This document shows, piece by piece, positions 5,536-9,956 of a DNA stretch of 9,956 bases. The stretch is from the NCBI GenBank assembly GCA_015065205.1, contig SVQS01000059.1, positions 1-9,956 of the forward strand, in the 5' to 3' direction. Source of the DNA: Oscillospiraceae bacterium. GTDB lineage: Bacteria; Bacillota; Clostridia; Oscillospirales; CAG-272. The position numbers and the translations under genes were made by a program. Numbering within the stretch: the stretch's first letter is position 1; each line of letters begins with the position of its first letter. Below the pieces are notes generated by a model that had not been told where the DNA came from, did no database searches, and saw only the letters and a list, made by a program, of their open reading frames with translations.

Positions 5536-7698
5536 ATGAACATTATTGAAAAACTCTCGCAAGAATTTAACATCAAGGTCGAACACGTCGAAAAGACGGT
5601 TGAACTGATCGATGAGGGCAACACCATCCCCTTTATTGCGCGTTACCGTAAAGAGGTTACGGGTAGCCTTGACGACAACGTTTTACGTGATCTGAACGAT
5701 CGCCTCAACTTCTTGCGCAACATTGAAAAGAGAAAGCAAGAGGTCTTTGACCTCATTTCCGCACAGGAAAAGATGACTCCCGAAATTGCGGCAGCCATCG
5801 AAGCAGCCGTCACCATCACCGAGGTTGACGACATCTACCGTCCCTTCCGCCCACACCGCAAAACGCGCGCATCCGTGGCAAGAGAAAAGGGACTCGAGCC
5901 TCTGGCAGCCCTCATCATCGCGCAAGAGCCCACCTACGAGCCCGCGATCGAGGTTCAGGCAGAGGCGTTCATCGACGAAGAAAAGGGTGTTGCTTCTGTT
6001 GAAGAAGCCATTCAAGGCGCAAAGGATATCATTGCAGAGGATATTTCCGATAACGCAGAGTTCCGCAAAGAGCTCCGTCGCCTGACCTTCGAGTTCGGTA
6101 CACTTTCCTCTAAGGCGGCAAAGGAAGAGGATTCTGTATATTCTCAATACTACGAGTACGCAGAAGCACTCAAAAAGGTGCTTCCTCACCGCGTTCTCGC
6201 TATCAACCGCGGAGAAAAGGAAGATTTCCTCAAGGCGAGCATTGCCATCGCTCCCGAAATCGTTCTTAACTACCTTTTTTCGCAAATTCTGCTCAACAAC
6301 CAGAGCCCTGCCGAAAAGTACGTTTCTGCCGCTATTCTCGATAGCTACGACCGTCTCATCGCGCCCTCTATCGAGCGTGAGATTCGCAGTGATATTTTCG
6401 ATAACGCCTGCGAGGGTGCTATCAAGGTATTTGCCGATAACCTCAGCCACCTCTTGATGGCGTCGCCCCTGAAGGGCAAGACCGTTCTCGGCTTTGACCC
6501 CGGCTATGCACACGGCTGTAAGCTCGCAGTTGTCGATAAGACCGGTAAGGTTGTCGACACCGCCGTTATCTATCCCGTTAAGCCTCGCGAAGAGATCGAG
6601 AAGAGCAAATCCATTATGAAGCGCCTCATCACCCGTCACAACGTAGACGTCATCGCCATCGGTAACGGTACGGCATCCAAGGAGAGTGAGATCTTTGTAG
6701 CAGGACTGCTCAAGGAAATTCCCGAGGACACCAAATATATCGTCGTCAGCGAAGCAGGTGCATCCATCTACTCGGCATCCAAGCTCGCAGCCGAGGAATT
6801 CCCGGAATTCGATGTTATGCAGAGAAGTGCGGTCTCCATCGCACGCCGTCTGCAAGACCCTCTGGCGGAGCTTATCAAAATCGATCCCAAGGGCATCGGT
6901 GTCGGTCAGTATCAGCACGATATGAAGCAAGCGCGCCTTGATGAAGCTTTGGGCGGCGTAGTAGAGGATTGCGTAAACGCCGTTGGCGTTGATATCAACA
7001 CCGCATCCTATTCGCTTCTTTCCTATATTTCGGGTATCAATATCACATCCGCGCGTAACATCGTTAAGTATCGCGAAGAGAACGGCGAGTTTACCAACCG
7101 CGCACAGCTCTTAAAGGTTCCGCGTATCGGTGCCAAGGCTTATGAGCAGGCAGCAGGCTTCTTGCGTGTTCCCGGCGGTAAGGAAATCTTCGATAACACA
7201 GGTGTTCACCCCGAATCCTATGAGGCAGCAGCCACCTTGCTTGCAAACTTTGGTTACACCAAAGAGGATGTAGCACAGGGCAACCTCAAAGACCTTAGCA
7301 CAAAGGTTGAAGGGGAAGGGTATGCCAACGTTGCCGCAAAGCTCGGCATCGGTGAGCCTACGCTCAAAGACATCGTAAGCGAGCTTGAAAAGCCCGGCCG
7401 TGACGTGCGTGATACGCTTCCGCCTCCCATTCTGCGCGATGATATCCTCGGCATTGAAGACCTCAAGCCCGATATGGAATTGACGGGAACCGTGCGCAAC
7501 GTTATCGACTTTGGCGCATTCGTTGACATCGGTGTTCACCAGGACGGTCTTGTGCACATTTCCCAGCTTTCCGACCGTTTTGTAAAGCATCCCTCTGATG
7601 TTGTTAAGGTTGGAGATGCTGTAAAGGTACGTGTTCTCAGCGTTGACGTTGCCAAAAAGCGCATTTCCCTGACGATGAGAAGCCGCCAAAAGGCATAA
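5536..7698 (+). CDS. tex: Tex, S1-domain RNA-binding transcription accessory protein
   Basis: Tex is a conserved cytoplasmic nucleic-acid-binding protein related to eukaryotic Spt6, linked to transcription and toxin-gene expression in several bacteria. The 720-residue product has the full family layout: the N-terminal helical region beginning MNIIEKLSQEFN with the hallmark EGNTIPFIARYRKE (about 25-38) and EVDDIYRPFRPHRKTRAS, a YqgF/RNase H-like domain from about residue 316 (VLGFDPGYAHGCKLAVVD), helix-hairpin-helix repeats at about 494-545 (ISGINITSARNIVKYREENG...VPRIGAKAYEQAAGF), and a C-terminal S1 domain at about 646-715 (GTVRNVIDFGAFVDIGVHQDGLVHIS). ATG 5536 matches the family N-terminus and has AAAGGA 12 bases upstream, a slightly long spacing. 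The ATG at 5506 has no RBS, and a start at 5452 would overlap rsuA. No terminator separates it from rsuA, so both probably share the promoter at 4713. No + strand terminator with a T-tract follows. Confidence 0.96.
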   Translation: MNIIEKLSQEFNIKVEHVEKTVELIDEGNTIPFIARYRKEVTGSLDDNVLRDLNDRLNFLRNIEKRKQEVFDLISAQEKMTPEIAAAIEAAVTITEVDDIYRPFRPHRKTRASVAREKGLEPLAALIIAQEPTYEPAIEVQAEAFIDEEKGVASVEEAIQGAKDIIAEDISDNAEFRKELRRLTFEFGTLSSKAAKEEDSVYSQYYEYAEALKKVLPHRVLAINRGEKEDFLKASIAIAPEIVLNYLFSQILLNNQSPAEKYVSAAILDSYDRLIAPSIEREIRSDIFDNACEGAIKVFADNLSHLLMASPLKGKTVLGFDPGYAHGCKLAVVDKTGKVVDTAVIYPVKPREEIEKSKSIMKRLITRHNVDVIAIGNGTASKESEIFVAGLLKEIPEDTKYIVVSEAGASIYSASKLAAEEFPEFDVMQRSAVSIARRLQDPLAELIKIDPKGIGVGQYQHDMKQARLDEALGGVVEDCVNAVGVDINTASYSLLSYISGINITSARNIVKYREENGEFTNRAQLLKVPRIGAKAYEQAAGFLRVPGGKEIFDNTGVHPESYEAAATLLANFGYTKEDVAQGNLKDLSTKVEGEGYANVAAKLGIGEPTLKDIVSELEKPGRDVRDTLPPPILRDDILGIEDLKPDMELTGTVRNVIDFGAFVDIGVHQDGLVHISQLSDRFVKHPSDVVKVGDAVKVRVLSVDVAKKRISLTMRSRQKA

Positions 7699-7709
7699 TT
7701 TAATAAATT

Positions 7710-7748
7710 AAAAAACGGGTGTGTTTCCCGCTTGGGGAACACCACCCG
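7710..7748 (-). terminator. Hairpin with a T-tract on the minus strand only
   Basis: CGGGTG-TGTTTCCC (7716-7729) pairs with GGGGAACA-C-CACCCG (7734-7748) around a GCTT loop: 14 pairs, one wobble, one bulged C at 7742. On the + strand the stem is followed by CGCTTCAAAA, with no T-run. Six A residues at 7710-7715 precede it, which become six T residues after the stem when read on the minus strand. As drawn it is a good intrinsic terminator for minus-strand RNA. On the + strand it might still slow polymerase or protect the tex 3' end. Confidence 0.65.
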
Positions 7749-7832
7749 CGCTTCAAAATCTTGTGCAGATTGCACAATAAAAAAGAAGAAATTTTGGGAG
7801 AAAAATATCTTCCAATTTTGCACAAAATCTGT
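7711..7832 (-). ncRNA. Candidate small minus-strand RNA between tex and the ABC ATPase gene
   Basis: A minus-strand promoter (TTGCGA, 16 bases, TATAAT; + strand 7866-7839) would start RNA near 7832, and a minus-strand terminator ends it near 7711, giving about 120 nt. The transcript would contain a perfect 7-bp hairpin, TTGTGCA/TGCACAA, with a 3-base loop (7761-7777), and then the terminator hairpin. It has no obvious ORF. It does not match any RNA family I can recognise; 6S RNA would be longer with a large central bulge. This is inference from signals alone, and the hairpin may simply block antisense transcription into tex. Confidence 0.3.
7761..7777. repeat. Short perfect inverted repeat in the tex downstream spacer
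   Basis: TTGTGCA, GAT, TGCACAA forms a 7-bp stem with a 3-base loop. The core TTGCACAA recurs in near form as TTTGCACAAAA at 7817-7827, itself an inverted repeat (ATTTTG-CA-CAAAAT, 7815-7828) just upstream of the ATPase promoter -10 box. The two could be RNA structure, or paired sites for a DNA-binding protein. Confidence 0.5.
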
Positions 7833-7838
7833 TATAAT
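7830..7838 (+). promoter_or_regulatory. Extended -10 promoter of the ABC ATPase gene
   Basis: TGTTATAAT gives an extended -10 element with a perfect TATAAT at 7833-7838. The best -35 at 17 bases, TTCCAA (7810-7815), is poor, which is typical of extended -10 promoters. The inverted repeat ATTTTG-CA-CAAAAT (7815-7828) sits in the spacer and could be an operator. Expected start is near 7845, with a leader of about 45 bases. Confidence 0.7.
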
Positions 7839-7866
7839 ATTATACGATAAAAAATATATCTCGCAA
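7839..7866 (-). promoter_or_regulatory. Candidate divergent minus-strand promoter
   Basis: Read on the minus strand, TTGCGA (7866-7861) is followed 16 bases later by a perfect TATAAT (7844-7839). Together with the + strand -10 it makes the perfect 12-base palindrome TATAATATTATA (7833-7844), so the two -10 boxes lie back to back. Symmetric -10 regions are known to support transcription in both directions. Confidence 0.4.
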
Positions 7867-7889
7867 GAGGCACCAAGGAGGTCAATATA

Positions 7890-9005
7890 ATGGCAAGTTT
7901 ATCCCTCAGACATATTTATAAGAAGTATCCAGGCGGCGTTACCGCTGTTTCCGACTTCAACCTGGAAGTAAAAGATAAAGAATTTTTGGTATTGGTAGGT
8001 CCTTCCGGTTGCGGTAAGTCCACCACACTCCGTATGATCGCAGGACTTGAGGAGATCACTGAGGGTGAGCTCTTTATTGGGGACCGTCTTGTAAACGACG
8101 TAGCACCTAAGGATCGTAAGATCGCAATGGTGTTCCAGAACTACGCTCTGTACCCCCACATGTCCGTATTTGAAAATATGGCATTTGGTCTTAAATTGAG
8201 CAAGGTTCCGAAGGAAACCATTAAGAAAAAGGTTGAGGAAGCAGCTCGCGTCCTCGATATCACCCACCTTCTCGATCGTAAGCCGAAGGCTCTCTCCGGT
8301 GGTCAGAAGCAGCGTGTAGCACTCGGCCGTGCTATCGTTCGTGATCCTCTGGTATTCTTGCTTGACGAGCCTCTCTCCAACCTCGACGCAAAGCTTCGTG
8401 CAACTATGAGAACTGAGCTTACCAAGCTCCACAACCGCGTAGAAACCACCTTCATTTACGTAACACACGACCAGGTAGAAGCTATGACCATGGCTACCAG
8501 AATCGTTGTTATGAAGGACGGTCTCATCCAACAGGTTGATAATCCTCAAACTCTGTATGATAATCCTGTTAACATCTTTGTTGCAGGCTTTATTGGAACT
8601 CCTCAAATGAACTTCCTCAACGGTCAACTCGTTAAGAAGGAAGACGGTGTTTACTTCATCTATGAAGGTCACGAGCTCAAGTTGCCCCAAGAAAAGGCAG
8701 AAGCAGAATCTCTGCAAGAGTACATCGGTCAAGAAGTTGTTGCAGGTCTGCGTCCCGAGTGCATCCACGACGACGAGCTCTCCATCGCTAAGTGTGATGG
8801 CGCAACCGTTGAGTGTGACGTTGACGTTACCGAGCTTATGGGTGCTGAAATTTACCTCTACCTCACCGTTGGTGAAGAGGGTAGACTCACCGCTCGCGTT
8901 TCTTCCAGATCCACCACCCGCGCAGGTGAGAAGATCACCGTCGGCTTCGATATGGATAGAATGCACTTCTTCGATAAGGACACCGAGCGTTGCTTCCTGC
9001 ACTAA
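7890..9005 (+). CDS. ugpC: MsmX/UgpC-type ABC transporter ATPase for sugar import
   Basis: This 371-residue ATPase energises carbohydrate-import ABC transporters of the CUT1 class; relatives MsmX, MsmK and UgpC often serve several permeases. It acts as a homodimer on the inner face of the membrane. Visible motifs: Walker A GPSGCGKST (37-45, Lys43), Q-loop Gln83 in VFQNYALYPHMSV, signature LSGGQKQR (135-142), Walker B VFLLDEP with Asp159 and Glu160, D-loop SNLDAK, and H-loop His193 in VTHDQVEAMTMA. Residues from about 235 form the C-terminal OB/TOBE regulatory region (GTPQMNFLNG, VVAGLRPE, VDVTELMGAEIYLY), as in MalK-like proteins. AAGGAGGT ends 7 bases before the ATG. It stands alone between its own promoter and terminator, with no permease or binding-protein gene nearby, which fits a shared ATPase. 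The family and class are firm; which sugars it serves cannot be read here. The symbol could equally be msmX. Confidence 0.95.
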   Translation: MASLSLRHIYKKYPGGVTAVSDFNLEVKDKEFLVLVGPSGCGKSTTLRMIAGLEEITEGELFIGDRLVNDVAPKDRKIAMVFQNYALYPHMSVFENMAFGLKLSKVPKETIKKKVEEAARVLDITHLLDRKPKALSGGQKQRVALGRAIVRDPLVFLLDEPLSNLDAKLRATMRTELTKLHNRVETTFIYVTHDQVEAMTMATRIVVMKDGLIQQVDNPQTLYDNPVNIFVAGFIGTPQMNFLNGQLVKKEDGVYFIYEGHELKLPQEKAEAESLQEYIGQEVVAGLRPECIHDDELSIAKCDGATVECDVDVTELMGAEIYLYLTVGEEGRLTARVSSRSTTRAGEKITVGFDMDRMHFFDKDTERCFLH

Positions 9006-9018
9006 TTCAAACAAAATC

Positions 9019-9049
9019 GCCCAACCTTCAAACGAAGGTTGGGCTTTTT
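9019..9049 (+). terminator. Rho-independent terminator after the ABC ATPase
   Basis: GCCCAACCTTC (9019-9029) and GAAGGTTGGGC (9034-9044) make a perfect 11-bp stem with an AAAC loop and five T residues. It uses the same loop octamer, TCAAACGA, as the terminator at 338-377. Confidence 0.96.
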
Positions 9050-9061
9050 ATTATCGTTAGA

Positions 9062-9090
9062 TTGACAAATTTTAAAAAAATTGATATAAT
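9062..9090 (+). promoter_or_regulatory. Consensus sigma-A promoter of the sigma-factor gene
   Basis: A perfect TTGACA (9062-9067), a 17-base spacer and a perfect TATAAT (9085-9090), with TGA just before the -10 forming an extended -10. It is a housekeeping-type promoter rather than an ECF autoregulatory one. Expected start is near 9097, so the leader is about 75 bases. It includes the 10-base palindrome AGAAGCTTCT (9139-9148), and ACCT at 9151-9154, which could pair weakly with AGGT of the RBS. Confidence 0.92.
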
Positions 9091-9157
9091 ATTTTTAGAA
9101 AAACATTAACCAAATCATTTTTCTTTCACTATTAAGGCAGAAGCTTCTAAACCTAAC

Positions 9158-9167
9158 AAGGAGGTGA
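9158..9167 (+). promoter_or_regulatory. Near-perfect RBS of the sigma-factor gene
   Basis: AAGGAGGTGA is fully complementary to the 3' end of 16S rRNA. Its GGAGG core ends 7 bases before ATG 9172. It supports this start for a gene whose stop lies outside the window. Confidence 0.9.
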
Positions 9168-9171
9168 GCAG

Positions 9172-9956
9172 ATGAACGAAATCGAACTCCACGAAAAAAT
9201 CGAGGAAGTATCCAAAACGATATTCTCGTATTGTATGGCAAAAACACCCACACGAGAAGAAGCAGAAGATCTTTCGCAAGATATTTTGTATGAGTTGATA
9301 AAATCAGCCGCAAGTATTCGCGATGATAAAGCTTTTTACGCTTTTATGTGGGGCGTTGCGGGAAACGTTTATAAGCAGTGGTATAGAAAAAAGCTAAAAA
9401 ACAAAACCTGTGAATTGACGGAAGATATCCCTTCGGAAGAACTTTTTTTGGAAGATGATGGTAGCGATATCTATCTTCTTCGTCGAGAATTGACTTTGCT
9501 ATCCGAAAAATATCGAAAAGCAACGATCATGTATTACATCGAGAGGCGTTCTTGCAGCGAGATCTCGTCTCTGCTTAACATTACCGAAAGCATGGTAAAA
9601 TATCTGCTTTTCAAGTCAAGAAAAATATTGAAAGAAGGAATGAATATGGAAAGAAATCTTGGAGAACTCAGTTATAATCCCAAAACATTGATCCCTATGT
9701 ATAGCGGTCAGGGTCCCAACCAATTTTGGCAGTTTATGCAGAGCAAGATCAGACAGAATATTGTTAGTGCTTGCTATAACGATGCACTTACTGTTCAGCA
9801 GATCAGTCTCGAAACCGGTATCCCGCTTCCTTACCTTGATGATGAGATCAAGGAGCTTGAAGACAAACAAATCATCATCAGAGAAGGAAAGCACTATCAG
9901 GCAAATGTAATTGTTATTACATCCGAGTGTGCCGAAGAAATTGAACGTGCCGTTAC
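9172..9956 (+). CDS. ECF-like sigma-70 family factor with C-terminal winged-helix-like extension (3' end outside window)
   Basis: The frame is open for 261 codons to the window edge and does not stop. Residues about 8-76 match sigma region 2 (AEDLSQDILYELIK, then FMWGVAGNVYKQWYRKK). After an acidic linker (about 80-100), residues about 104-155 match sigma region 4 with its helix-turn-helix (LSEKYRKATIMYYIERRSCSEISSLLNITESMVKYLLFKSRKIL). There is no region 3, so it is ECF-like and should direct RNA polymerase to particular promoters. A normal ECF factor would end near residue 160. Here the chain continues through GELSYNPKTLIPMYSG into a probable winged helix at about 193-249 (QNIVSACYNDALTVQQISLETGIPLPYLDDEIKELEDKQIIIREGKHYQ), which may bind DNA or a ligand. 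No anti-sigma gene is visible. An internal ATG at 9646, with AAGGA 6 bases upstream, could give a shorter product. The sigma call is fairly sure; the role of the extension is inferred. Confidence 0.82.
   Translation, partial: MNEIELHEKIEEVSKTIFSYCMAKTPTREEAEDLSQDILYELIKSAASIRDDKAFYAFMWGVAGNVYKQWYRKKLKNKTCELTEDIPSEELFLEDDGSDIYLLRRELTLLSEKYRKATIMYYIERRSCSEISSLLNITESMVKYLLFKSRKILKEGMNMERNLGELSYNPKTLIPMYSGQGPNQFWQFMQSKIRQNIVSACYNDALTVQQISLETGIPLPYLDDEIKELEDKQIIIREGKHYQANVIVITSECAEEIERAV

Noticed and set aside
5683..6930. 415-codon minus-strand frame inside tex
   Set aside because: It is opposite a gene whose domains are intact and has no recognisable motifs; codon bias of tex explains the lack of stops.
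7899..9014. 371-codon minus-strand frame covering almost all of the ABC ATPase gene
   Set aside because: Its length equals that of the sense gene by coincidence. The sense strand has every ABC motif and an RBS, while the antisense product looks like no protein family and has no promoter before it; the terminator region lies there instead.
1..9956. Mobile element, phage or CRISPR content
   Set aside because: No transposase, integrase, terminal repeats, att-like duplications or spaced direct repeats were seen.

Overview
The window looks like chromosomal DNA from a Clostridia-type Bacillota (Firmicutes) organism. The evidence is strong AGGAGG-type ribosome binding sites, AT-rich spacers with near-consensus sigma-A promoters (17-base spacers), compact hairpin-plus-T terminators, and the gene content: an AsnA-type asparagine synthetase, a stand-alone MsmX/UgpC-type sugar ATPase, Tex, and an ECF-like sigma factor with an extra C-terminal domain. 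All protein genes read on the + strand. I see no insertion sequence, phage, tRNA, rRNA or CRISPR array, and no gene-free stretch over 300 bases.

Layout. (1) 1-377: the 3' end of an OmpR/PhoB-type response regulator with its terminator. (2) 389-922: tadA, the tRNA adenosine deaminase, on its own promoter. (3) 918-4689: a promoter carrying two abutting inverted repeats drives asnA, then a lipoprotein with Ig-like and transglutaminase domains, then a stand-alone amino-acid adenylation enzyme, closed by a terminator. (4) 4713-7698: a consensus promoter drives an RsuA-type 16S rRNA pseudouridine synthase and Tex. (5) 7699-7889: a structured intergenic region with a palindromic double -10 box, which suggests divergent transcription, and a terminator hairpin whose T-tract lies on the minus strand. 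Together they outline a possible small minus-strand RNA of about 120 nt. (6) 7890-9049: a monocistronic MsmX/UgpC-like ABC ATPase. (7) 9062-9956: a consensus promoter and a very strong RBS in front of a sigma-70-family gene that runs off the window. Its visible part has sigma regions 2 and 4 followed by a probable winged-helix segment.

Functionally most of this is housekeeping: tRNA and rRNA modification, asparagine synthesis, RNA-binding accessory factor, shared sugar-import ATPase. The parts most worth a second look are the asnA/transglutaminase/adenylation operon, which has no visible carrier protein; the candidate minus-strand RNA and symmetric promoter at 7710-7866; the sigma/winged-helix fusion with a possible internal translation start; and the nested operator-like repeats at the asnA promoter. 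None of these proves a new system from sequence alone.
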